A stretch of DNA of 64,000 nt from 2-12-FULL-35-15 sp036386835. Lineage in GTDB: Bacteria > Bacteroidota > Bacteroidia > 2-12-FULL-35-15. The stretch covers positions 33,529 through 97,528 of the forward strand of contig DASVUX010000016.1 of NCBI GenBank assembly GCA_036386835.1, written 5' to 3'. The notes under the pieces were generated by a model, which was given only the letters and a program-made list of their open reading frames with translations, was not told the DNA's origin and did no database searches. Position numbers and translations under genes: made by a program. Of this stretch, positions 17,445-25,462 are shown piece after piece (position 1 is the stretch's first letter; every line of letters begins with the position of its first letter).

Positions 17445-18848
17445 ATGAAACAAACTGCTCCATCTGAGATCCCGGTTTCCTGGCAGGGCGAACTGAATGC
17501 TACGGCATACAAGTATCATGTTCTGATCGCCTGGGTGGCTGTAGGTCTGAATCCAATCTGGGCGATAGGTGATTATTACACAATCCCTGAGCATTTCAAC
17601 GATTTCCTTATTTTCCGGCTTGCCGTTTCCGTTCTTACGCTCATCGTGCTGCTGATGAGAAAGCGGCTTAAAGATTTTCCCGAACTGATCGCACTTATTC
17701 CCTTTATCGGTATTTCCATTCAGAATGCATACATGTACAGCGTGATGAATATCCCGGAATTGCAGAAACATACATTTGCCTACATCGCTTTATTTATCGG
17801 TGCAGGGATGTTCGTCCTCTGGAAACCGGTATATTCCATTTCAATCGTTGTACTTTCATTTGTAGCGAACATCATATTCTTTAAATTTAACAGTCATCTT
17901 TATACAAGTGATATCCTGATCAATGGTGGCATGCTTACCACTTCAGTAGCACTGTTCACCATTCTCCTTATAAACACCCGCACCAACCTTACAAAGAAAG
18001 AGATCATTGCAAGGCTTGCCCTTGCTGAATCCTTCAAGCAGCTGGAAGAGAAGAACGAGATCATTGAAGAAAAGAATAAGGATATCAGCGACAGTATCAA
18101 TTATGCGCAGCGGATCCAGCAGGCGGTTTTGCCGCCACTTGAAAAGCTGGATGCCGTGCTGAAAGAATACTTCGTGCTTTATAAGCCCAAGGACGTGGTC
18201 AGCGGGGATTTTTACTGGCATGCCAAGGTGAAGACAACACCGCCGGGTGGCCCTTCTCATGATATTGTTGTCCTTGCTGCCGTAGATTGTACCGGCCACG
18301 GTGTTCCCGGTGCACTGATGAGTATTATAGGCAGCACGATCCTGAACCAGACTGTAACCAACGCAGCGATCAATACACCTGCTGATGCTTTAAGCTTTCT
18401 CAATAAGGAAGTAACAAAAAGCCTCAATTCAATTAAGGATGGAATGGACATGGCACTGGTGGCGATCAACCTGGAAAAGATGGAGCTGCAGTATGCCGGA
18501 GCGAATAACCCGATCTACATTGTGAGAAATAAGCAGTTCATCGAGATCAAGGCAGATAAGCAGGCGATAGGTGCGGATACGGAAAATTCAGCAGACAAAG
18601 TGTTTAAGAATAATATCATTCCGCTTGAGAAAGGTGATTGCATCTATCTTTTTACCGATGGCTATGCAGATCAGTTTGGCGGCCCGCTTGGAAAAAAATT
18701 CAAATACAAAAAATTCCAGGAACTGCTAGTGGAGATCCAGGACAATACTATCCAGGAGCAGAAGCATATCCTCAATTATCATCATGAACAATGGAAGGGT
18801 GATCTTGAACAGGTCGATGATATTTTGGTGATTGGGGTAAGGGTTTGA
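17445..18848 (+). CDS. Membrane-anchored SpoIIE/RsbU-type PP2C serine phosphatase
   Basis: 467 residues. About six hydrophobic helices span residues 25-180, followed by a Glu/Lys-rich coiled coil (about 185-220) and a SpoIIE phosphatase domain (about 222-466). The PPM metal-binding aspartates lie in VVSGDFYW, VDCTGHGVPGALMS and LFTDGYADQFGG. Proteins of this class dephosphorylate a Ser/Thr-phosphorylated partner in partner-switching circuits (RsbU, SpoIIE, SiaA). The membrane part is probably the sensor. The siaB-siaC pair 5 kb downstream offers a plausible phosphoprotein substrate. Its phosphatase domain is closely similar to that of the next gene. Confidence 0.85.
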   Translation: MKQTAPSEIPVSWQGELNATAYKYHVLIAWVAVGLNPIWAIGDYYTIPEHFNDFLIFRLAVSVLTLIVLLMRKRLKDFPELIALIPFIGISIQNAYMYSVMNIPELQKHTFAYIALFIGAGMFVLWKPVYSISIVVLSFVANIIFFKFNSHLYTSDILINGGMLTTSVALFTILLINTRTNLTKKEIIARLALAESFKQLEEKNEIIEEKNKDISDSINYAQRIQQAVLPPLEKLDAVLKEYFVLYKPKDVVSGDFYWHAKVKTTPPGGPSHDIVVLAAVDCTGHGVPGALMSIIGSTILNQTVTNAAINTPADALSFLNKEVTKSLNSIKDGMDMALVAINLEKMELQYAGANNPIYIVRNKQFIEIKADKQAIGADTENSADKVFKNNIIPLEKGDCIYLFTDGYADQFGGPLGKKFKYKKFQELLVEIQDNTIQEQKHILNYHHEQWKGDLEQVDDILVIGVRV

Positions 18849-19210
18849 TTTTTTTTAATGGTTGGCTTCATCCTACCCTGATAGTATACTAGCCAAGCTT
18901 GAGAAGAGTTTTCTTTTACTCTTAACTTTTTGTCTTGAAACAATCGTGAAAAAATCAAGATCAGTCGATCGCTCCTCTCATTTACAGAATACAGTGCAGG
19001 AGAACTAAAGCTCCTTCTAAGATTTTTCATGTAAAATGATTTCTGTCATCAGGTGACTCTTTCTTTTCATTCAGCAATAGCGGTAAATGATCGCACCTAA
19101 AGAATCTTGGGAAGCTTAATGCCTGTACAGACCAAAAGTTTAAATCGGTACTTAAAAGCAAGGAAATCAGTATTCCCGCAATTTTATATCTTTACTTCGG
19201 ATAAACCCCT
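18849..19210. other. Intergenic region with a dispersed repeat copy
   Basis: No gene is seen in these 362 bp. They hold one copy of a 44-bp repeat (19051-19094) and a degenerate AACTTTTTGTCTTGA...AAAAAATCAAGA inverted sequence near 18927-18960. TATCTTTA at about 19186-19193 is a near match to a -7 box for the downstream gene. Confidence 0.5.
19051..19094 (+). repeat. 44-bp dispersed repeat, copy 1
   Basis: Matches 28556-28599 at 41 of 44 positions. The shared core includes CTTTTCATTCAG and AATAGCGGTAAATGATCGC. It ends 117 bp before the Reg_prop/SpoIIE gene. Confidence 0.8.
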
Positions 19211-22200
19211 ATGCGTTTTATACAGCTCAAACATACTTTCCTAACCCTGCTGTTATTTCTGCTGTGCAGGGGTAACATCACCGCACAGGAGCTGAAATTC
19301 AGTCACATTACCGCGGAACAGGGCCTTACAATGGGGGTGGTAAACTGCGTGCTGCAGGATAGCCGCGGGTTCATGTGGTTCGGAACACAGGACGGATTAA
19401 ATAAATATGACGGATATAACATCACTGTTTTTAAGCATAACCCCCTTGATACAAATTCCCTCTCCAATAATTTTATTAATTTCTTATACGAAGACAAAAA
19501 CAGCATTCTGTGGATCGGTACGGATGGAGGAGGCCTGGATGCGTATGACCTGGTAACAGGCCGTTTCCGTCATTTCAGGAGCGGTGGTAAAAAGAGCAAT
19601 TCCATCAGCAACAATAAAGTGCGCTGTATGCTTGAAGACAATGAGGGGCTGCTGTGGATCGGAACTGACGAAGGCCTGAATGTATTTGACAAAACGACCA
19701 ATACATTTACAAACTACCTGAATGACAGCCATGATCCTTACAGTATTTCTAATAATGCGGTGTGGTGCCTGGCACAAACCAAAGACGGGATGATATGGCT
19801 TGGAACCTTTGGCGGTGGGCTTAATTCATTTGATAAAAGAACGAAGCGGTTTAAAAGATACCAGAAACTGGATGAACGGAGCGGACTACCTGTGGAGCAT
19901 TCCAACCAGGTCCGCTCGGTTTTTAAAGACAAGGACGGGATCTTCTGGATTGGTACTTTCGGTGACGGGATCCAGGTGTTCGATCCGAATACAGGAACTT
20001 TCCTGAAGAATATTGTGAGTATTGACAACGATCCGAATGCACTTTCACACAACGCGATCACTTCCGTGGCAGAAGATGAGCAGGGGGTATTGTGGATAGG
20101 AACGTACGGTGGCGGTGTAGACCTGTATTTTAAGAAAACCGGTAAGTTCCGCCATTATAAATTTAATGAAAAGGACCCGAACAGCATTAACAGCGACAGG
20201 ATCAAATGTGTGTACCACGATAAGACCGGGTCTGTCTGGATCGGGACCGAAGGCGGAGGTGTGAACTCTCATTTCAGGGCGAGCAGCAAGTTTGAATTCT
20301 ATAAAAAGAAAGATGATTCGGAGAATTCATTAAAGAGTAATGTCGTGCTAGCACTTTTACAGGACAGGAGCGGGCTCATATGGATCGGTACAAGTGAAGG
20401 CGGATTGAGTACCTTGAACAGGGAAACGGATACCTATACACAGTACCCTAAATTGTCCACTGCGGGAAATAATTCTGTGCTCTCGCTCTGCGAAGACCAG
20501 GATGGGATCATTTGGGTGGGAACCTGGGGGCGGGGCTTGAATTCTTATGATAAAAGAACCAGGGAAATAAAAACATATTCTGTTTTTCAGCCGCAGAACA
20601 ATGCAACTATCATTTGCATCATGCAGGACCGGAAAGGCCTGATCTGGGTGGGTACATACAAAGGTGGTGTGTTCTCCTATGATAAGAAAAAGAATGTGTT
20701 CACCCATTATACAATGGATTCCGGCTTAAGCAGCAATAATATCTATACGCTTTTTGAAGACAGCAAAGGCATCATCTGGATAGGTACCGAAGGTGGTGGT
20801 GTAAATGCGATGAATGTTGAGACCGGGCACATCAGGACGTATGCGAGAGATGAAAGAAACAACAGCATCAGCTCTAATTCAATCAATCATATTTATGAAG
20901 ATGCATCACATAATTTGTGGTTTGCCACAGCGAATGGACTGAATAAGTTTGACCGCAGCACCGAGCATTTTGAGCATTATTTCGAAAAGGACGGACTTCC
21001 CAATGACTATATTTATTGCATCCTGCCGGATAAGCAGGGGATGCTCTGGATGACTACCAACAAAGGGATCTCGAGGTTCAACCCGGCTGTTAAGAATGTG
21101 AACGGTTCTGCCTTCCGCAACTATGACGTGAGCGATGGTTTGCAGGGAATGGAACATAACCAGGGTGCCTTCTTCAGGGCTAAAAGCGGTGAAATGTTCA
21201 TAGGAGGTGTGAACGGTTTTAATGCGTTCGATCCGCAAAAGCTGAGTGAAAACAAGCATCTTCCGCCTGTCAGGATCATTTCCTACAAACGGTTTGGAAA
21301 GGAAGTTGAGCTGGACACACTTATCTATAATAAAAAATATCTTGAGCTTTCCTGGAAGCAAAACTTCTTCTCTTTTGATTTTGTGGCGCTTGATTTCCAG
21401 CTTCCCGGCAAGAATAGATATTCTTACAAGCTGGACGGGGTAGACGATGAGTGGTCACCGCCGGGGTCCCAGCGATATGCGAGTTATACCGAGCTGAGCG
21501 GGGGCGATTATGTTTTTCGTGTCCGGGCTGCGAACAGTGACGGTATCTGGAATAATGAAGGTGTTACCCTGTATATCCGAATCAATCCGCCCTTCTGGAA
21601 AACGAAATTGTTTTATGCTTCCTGCATTCTTTTTATCCTTGCCGGCTTCTGGGGTTTCCTGAAATACCGGACTTCATCCATCAAAAGGGAGAACAAGCTT
21701 CTTGAGGAGAAAGTCCAGGAGCGCACAAGAGAGCTTGCACAGAAAAATAAAGATATTACTAGCAGCATCCAGTATGCCAAGCGGATCCAGCTGGCGATAC
21801 TGCCCCCATTGGAACAGATCTTTAAATATTATCCGGATTCGTTCGTATTCTACCGGCCGAAGGATATTGTCAGCGGTGACTTTTACTGGTTCGGGATCAA
21901 GAACGGCAGAAGGATCATCGCGGTAGTGGATTGCACAGGACATGGAGTTCCCGGGGCATTCATGAGTATGATCGGTCATAATCTCTTGAACCAGATCATC
22001 ATCGAAAATGGGATCATCTCTCCCGGCGAGATACTCAATGCCCTTCATAAAGGCGTGCAGTCTGCGCTCAAGCAGGGGACTAATGTTGTAGATACCAGTG
22101 ATGGAATGGATGTGGCCATCTGTTCAATAAGCGAGGACAACTCAGAGCTGCAGTATGCCGGTGCCTACAGGCCGCTTTTCATACTTAACGGCATCATGTT

Positions 22201-22510
22201 CGACCGGATAGAAGCGGATAAATTCCCTATCGGTGGTTCCCAGCTGGATGCACAGAGAAAGTATACCAACCATACACTAAAAATAAATAAAGGAGATACA
22301 TTTTATATGAGCTCTGATGGTTATGCGGATCAGTTCGGTGGGGAGAAGGGAAAAAAATTCATGGTGAAGCGTTTCAATGAACTCTTGCTTTCTATCCAGG
22401 ATAAACCGATGGAAGAGCAGGGAAGGATCCTGGAAGAAACGTTCAGCAGCTGGCGCGGAGAATTTCAGCAGGTTGACGATATCCTGGTCATGGGTATACG
22501 GTTTGATTGA
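19211..22510 (+). CDS. Two-propeller sensor (Reg_prop, Y_Y_Y) with C-terminal SpoIIE phosphatase
   Basis: A 1,099-residue inner-membrane sensor. After a signal peptide (residues 1-25) come many Reg_prop repeats of the form GxxWIGTxxGGV, forming a periplasmic beta-propeller pair (about 30-680). A Y_Y_Y domain follows (about 700-785, ending GVTLYIRINPPFW), then one transmembrane helix (about 800-818), a coiled coil and a SpoIIE PP2C domain (about 850-1099) with DFYWFG, VDCTGHGVPGAFMS and SSDGYADQFGG. This is the input architecture of Bacteroidota hybrid two-component systems with the kinase replaced by a phosphatase. The ligand is unknown. The PP2C half closely matches that of the preceding gene, so both may act on the SiaC-like protein downstream. 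Confidence 0.87.
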   Translation: MRFIQLKHTFLTLLLFLLCRGNITAQELKFSHITAEQGLTMGVVNCVLQDSRGFMWFGTQDGLNKYDGYNITVFKHNPLDTNSLSNNFINFLYEDKNSILWIGTDGGGLDAYDLVTGRFRHFRSGGKKSNSISNNKVRCMLEDNEGLLWIGTDEGLNVFDKTTNTFTNYLNDSHDPYSISNNAVWCLAQTKDGMIWLGTFGGGLNSFDKRTKRFKRYQKLDERSGLPVEHSNQVRSVFKDKDGIFWIGTFGDGIQVFDPNTGTFLKNIVSIDNDPNALSHNAITSVAEDEQGVLWIGTYGGGVDLYFKKTGKFRHYKFNEKDPNSINSDRIKCVYHDKTGSVWIGTEGGGVNSHFRASSKFEFYKKKDDSENSLKSNVVLALLQDRSGLIWIGTSEGGLSTLNRETDTYTQYPKLSTAGNNSVLSLCEDQDGIIWVGTWGRGLNSYDKRTREIKTYSVFQPQNNATIICIMQDRKGLIWVGTYKGGVFSYDKKKNVFTHYTMDSGLSSNNIYTLFEDSKGIIWIGTEGGGVNAMNVETGHIRTYARDERNNSISSNSINHIYEDASHNLWFATANGLNKFDRSTEHFEHYFEKDGLPNDYIYCILPDKQGMLWMTTNKGISRFNPAVKNVNGSAFRNYDVSDGLQGMEHNQGAFFRAKSGEMFIGGVNGFNAFDPQKLSENKHLPPVRIISYKRFGKEVELDTLIYNKKYLELSWKQNFFSFDFVALDFQLPGKNRYSYKLDGVDDEWSPPGSQRYASYTELSGGDYVFRVRAANSDGIWNNEGVTLYIRINPPFWKTKLFYASCILFILAGFWGFLKYRTSSIKRENKLLEEKVQERTRELAQKNKDITSSIQYAKRIQLAILPPLEQIFKYYPDSFVFYRPKDIVSGDFYWFGIKNGRRIIAVVDCTGHGVPGAFMSMIGHNLLNQIIIENGIISPGEILNALHKGVQSALKQGTNVVDTSDGMDVAICSISEDNSELQYAGAYRPLFILNGIMFDRIEADKFPIGGSQLDAQRKYTNHTLKINKGDTFYMSSDGYADQFGGEKGKKFMVKRFNELLLSIQDKPMEEQGRILEETFSSWRGEFQQVDDILVMGIRFD

Positions 22511-22599
22511 TGGTTAAACAGGGCGTGGCCGCCCGGGTTCCGCTCAAAACGCGGTTTCGGGAAAGCATGCCTGCAACGGAACTGTAACATTCAGCTTAT

Positions 22600-22629
22600 T
22601 TTGGTATTCTCTAATTTTGTATAACTTTG
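22600..22629 (+). promoter_or_regulatory. Bacteroidota-type promoter for the lipoprotein gene at 22694
   Basis: TTTG at 22600-22603, an 18-nt spacer and TAACTTTG at 22622-22629 match the consensus closely. The start codon is about 65 nt downstream. Confidence 0.65.
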
Positions 22630-22693
22630 TTCTTAGGATAAAACATGAACAGGGCCGCTGCAGGTCCTGGATTATAAACCCGTTAAAACCGTA

Positions 22694-23536
22694 ATGAATA
22701 TGAAATCTCTTATAATGGCTTCGGCTATAGCTGTTGTTTTGATAGGAATGACAGTATCATCCTGTAAAAAGGAGAAACCGGACACTGAAACCCAGTCCGC
22801 TGTAGATAATAACATCTGTGAAGCTGAATTTGGTAAATCGATGACCGCGGTGAATGGTTTTGCGATCAAGGAGAATGGGATCAAAAGTATGCAGGATGCA
22901 GCAAATGGAATGGCAGGAAGCCCCACGATCATTGTTGATCCTGCTGACACCCTGGATGGCTTTCCCGTAACTATGACCATCGATTACGGAACAGGCGGGG
23001 CGTTTACAACCGATCCTGTGGATGGAAAAGTGCGCACCGGAAAGGTTATTTGTGTGTTTTCGGATAACTGGACCAATGTAGGGGCGAACGTGAAGGTAAC
23101 TTTTCAGAATTATGTAGCAGGTGGAATCGCTTATTTCTGCGACAGCATGAAGATTACTCATTCAGCTGCAAATGCATTCACGCACCAGATCTTTAAAGGG
23201 AAATGTACCAGCCCTAACTGGCCTAACGCACTTCAGTGGGAAGGGACAAGAATATTTGCACAGACTGCCGGCATGTCCACACCGCTTAACGCGATGGATG
23301 ATGTTTACAGTTTGACAGGGAACGCAGCGGGAGTTAACCGTGACGGAAAATCGTATACCGTAGGGATCTCCCAGCCGATCATTAAAGCAACTGCCTGTAG
23401 CTGGATCCAGTCGGGCCGGGTTGACATAACACCGGAAGGGCTTGCTGTAAGAACAGTGGATTATGGTAACGGGACCTGTGATGCGCAAGCGACCCTTACA
23501 ATTAACGGAAATACATTTACATTCAATATGAACTGA
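22694..23536 (+). CDS. Lipoprotein of unknown function, paralogue of the protein at 53549-54388
   Basis: 280 residues with a lipoprotein signal (hydrophobic residues 5-20, lipobox VSSC, then KKEK), so it should be anchored in the outer membrane or envelope. The mature part is beta-rich and polar. It aligns along its length with the minus-strand lipoprotein at 53549: both have a (V/M)T/VIDxGT strand, RxGKITAVFS-like and SYSISVNTPL-like segments and finish with DYGNGxCDxxATxxxxGxTxxxxM. I recognise no named family. It has its own promoter and is not obviously tied to the flanking signalling genes. Confidence 0.75.
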   Translation: MNMKSLIMASAIAVVLIGMTVSSCKKEKPDTETQSAVDNNICEAEFGKSMTAVNGFAIKENGIKSMQDAANGMAGSPTIIVDPADTLDGFPVTMTIDYGTGGAFTTDPVDGKVRTGKVICVFSDNWTNVGANVKVTFQNYVAGGIAYFCDSMKITHSAANAFTHQIFKGKCTSPNWPNALQWEGTRIFAQTAGMSTPLNAMDDVYSLTGNAAGVNRDGKSYTVGISQPIIKATACSWIQSGRVDITPEGLAVRTVDYGNGTCDAQATLTINGNTFTFNMN

Positions 23537-23607
23537 TCCACGGAAACCCTTTATTCAAAGCGGTTTTTAGGGATGCAATAAAAGTTTAAGAAAAAATCAA
23601 AATCTGC

Positions 23608-23636
23608 TTGATTAATAAAACTTATTTATATATTTG
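23608..23636 (+). promoter_or_regulatory. Bacteroidota-type promoter for siaB-siaC
   Basis: TTG at 23608-23610, an 18-nt spacer and TATATTTG at 23629-23636. It lies about 50 nt before the siaB start and would drive both genes. Confidence 0.65.
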
Positions 23637-23686
23637 CTTAATTAATAATCAGAATAATAGGCTTAATCGAATAAATTAGCGTTTTT

Positions 23687-24232
23687 ATGATGTTAGATAT
23701 TTACGATTTTTACGATAAAATGGAGCGTAATAACATTATGCTCTCTTTTAAGGGTGATATTACTTCTGAATTATTAACATCAATACTGCAGATCATGGAA
23801 TCCAAACTTGATAATCTGCAGGAAGAGCCAAAAATCAAGAAAAAGGTTTACAATGTACTGGTGGAATGCTTGCAGAACCTTTATCATCACATGGATGAGG
23901 TTGCACCGGAACAGAATGACAAGATCCGCTCCGCAATCTTTATGATCGGAAAGCTTGATAATCAATACAACATCATCACGGGGAATTATATCAAAAACGA
24001 GAATGTTGCAGGATTAAAGAAGCGTTTGGAAGATATTAACCTTCTCTCAAAAGAGGAGCTGAAAGAATACTACAAATCTGTCCTGAACAATGGTGAAATG
24101 TCGCTTAAAGGTGGCGGTGGCCTTGGGATGATTGATATTGCCCGTAAAACAGGCGAAAAGCTGAATTTCAATTTTGCACCTGTTGACAATACATTTTCAT
24201 TTTTCACATTAAATATTAAAATTTCACAATAA
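23687..24232 (+). CDS. siaB: SiaB-family protein kinase (DUF6272)
   Basis: 181-residue cytosolic protein of the DUF6272/SiaB family, a GHKL-type ATPase fold acting as a Ser/Thr kinase on SiaC. The N-box-like segment VLVECLQNLYHHMD lies at about 54-67 and a glycine-rich ATP lid LKGGGGLGMIDIARKTG at about 139-155. In Pseudomonas SiaB phosphorylates SiaC and SiaA removes the phosphate. Here siaC begins 10 bp downstream and two SpoIIE phosphatases lie upstream. Start: a second Met follows immediately, so the start may be one codon later. Confidence 0.85.
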   Translation: MMLDIYDFYDKMERNNIMLSFKGDITSELLTSILQIMESKLDNLQEEPKIKKKVYNVLVECLQNLYHHMDEVAPEQNDKIRSAIFMIGKLDNQYNIITGNYIKNENVAGLKKRLEDINLLSKEELKEYYKSVLNNGEMSLKGGGGLGMIDIARKTGEKLNFNFAPVDNTFSFFTLNIKISQ

Positions 24233-24242
24233 ATTAAAGCGT

Positions 24243-24623
24243 ATGGAAACAATTTCAATTGAAGGAACACCAAAGACCCCAACCATCACATTTGATACAG
24301 GTAAAGGTTTTTTAGAAATCAAAGGACGTTCAATCCCTGAAAACTCTATTGAGTTTTATAAACCACTTGTGGATTGGTTGGAAAAATATGCTGCAAAGCC
24401 TCAGTCTGCAACTAATGTAAATATCCAGCTGGAATATTTCAATACAAGCTCTTCTAAATGTATCCTTGATGTTTTCAAAAAGCTTGAAGCCATCAATAAA
24501 GGAGGAAGCCAGGTAGTGATCAACTGGTACTATGAAGAAGATGATGAGGATATGCTTGAAGCCGGTGAGGATTACCAGGCAATCATCAACGTGCCATTCA
24601 AAATGGTCCAGGTAGAAGAATAA
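24243..24623 (+). CDS. siaC: SiaC-family regulatory phosphoprotein (DUF1987)
   Basis: 126-residue anti-sigma-antagonist-like phosphoprotein. The segment IQLEYFNTSSSKCILDVFKK carries Thr68, matching the position of the phosphorylated Thr68 reported for Pseudomonas SiaC. In that system unphosphorylated SiaC activates the diguanylate cyclase SiaD. No GGDEF protein is visible anywhere in this window, so the output partner here is unknown. Co-transcribed with siaB (10-bp gap), ending at a bidirectional terminator. Confidence 0.87.
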   Translation: METISIEGTPKTPTITFDTGKGFLEIKGRSIPENSIEFYKPLVDWLEKYAAKPQSATNVNIQLEYFNTSSSKCILDVFKKLEAINKGGSQVVINWYYEEDDEDMLEAGEDYQAIINVPFKMVQVEE

Positions 24624-24637
24624 ATATTTTTTCTTTT

Positions 24638-24681
24638 AAAATAGCAGGAAGAAAGTCATCGTACTTTTTTCCTGCTATTTT
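24638..24681. terminator. Bidirectional terminator between siaC and the LytTR regulator
   Basis: Stem AAAATAGCAGGAA / TTCCTGCTATTTT around an ~18-nt loop, with A and T runs on both sides. It serves two convergent genes. Confidence 0.75.
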
Positions 24682-24703
24682 ATTTTAGGGTAGTGAGCTA
24701 CCT

Positions 24704-25459
24704 TCAGATCTTATTCAGCCTCTTAAGGAAATCCTCTTTCTTCCTTTTTGAAACGGTGATCTCATCTCCGTTAGAGAGTGTCACCGAGCCGCCATCCCCT
24801 TTCGTATAGCTTTTAATATGATTTACATTGATCAGGTGTGCATGATGGATCCTGCAAAAGCCAAACAGGTCAAGCTGTTCTTCAAAGTCCTTCAGGCTGC
24901 GGGTGGAGTGGATCTTCCCAAGCTCTTTCGTATAACACCAGGTGTATTTGCCGTCAGCTTCACAATGAATAATATGATCGATATCAATGAACCTGAGCCC
25001 GGCATGTGTCGGTACGGCAATATTATTATTGTTCCGGGAAACGCCTGAATTATCAAAGCTGCTTACCAGGTGCTTTATGGAAAGATCATGCTCTTTTTTA
25101 TGGGTTGCTGCAGACAGTTTCTTCACCGCGTTCATAAGCTCCTCGATATTAATGGGCTTCAGGAGATAATCGATCGCACTGAATTTAAAGGCTTTCACAG
25201 CATACTGGTCATAGGCGGTTGTAAAGATCACCGAGAAATTGCGTTGGGGAAAGGATTCCAGCAGTTCGAATCCTGAACCGCCCGGCATTTCAATGTCAAG
25301 AAAAACCAATGATGGATTAACCTCTTCAATAACCCTTTTAGCCTCTTTGGCCGAGCCGGCTTTTCCTACAACGGAAACATCCGGGCAATATTTCCTGATC
25401 AGGTTTTCCAGAACATTCCTGCCGTGTTCTTCATCGTCAACTATAAGCGCTTTTATCAT
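24704..25459 (-). CDS. LytTR-family response regulator
   Basis: 251 residues. The receiver domain (1-~120) has acidic Asp9-Asp10, phosphoacceptor Asp55 in VFLDIEMPG and Lys in LLKPIN. The LytTR DNA-binding domain (about 150-250) includes IIHCEADGKYTW and FCRIHHAHLINVNHI. It starts 3 bp after the kinase stop, so the two form a cognate pair of the LytS/LytR (AgrA-like) type. LytTR proteins bind direct repeats; no target site was identified here. Confidence 0.93.
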   Translation of the reverse strand: MIKALIVDDEEHGRNVLENLIRKYCPDVSVVGKAGSAKEAKRVIEEVNPSLVFLDIEMPGGSGFELLESFPQRNFSVIFTTAYDQYAVKAFKFSAIDYLLKPINIEELMNAVKKLSAATHKKEHDLSIKHLVSSFDNSGVSRNNNNIAVPTHAGLRFIDIDHIIHCEADGKYTWCYTKELGKIHSTRSLKDFEEQLDLFGFCRIHHAHLINVNHIKSYTKGDGGSVTLSNGDEITVSKRKKEDFLKRLNKI

Positions 25460-25462
25460 TTT

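Noticed and set aside
17367..17771. Upstream extension of the methyltransferase frame to 17771
   Set aside because: It overlaps the first 109 codons of the divergent SpoIIE gene and lacks methyltransferase features.
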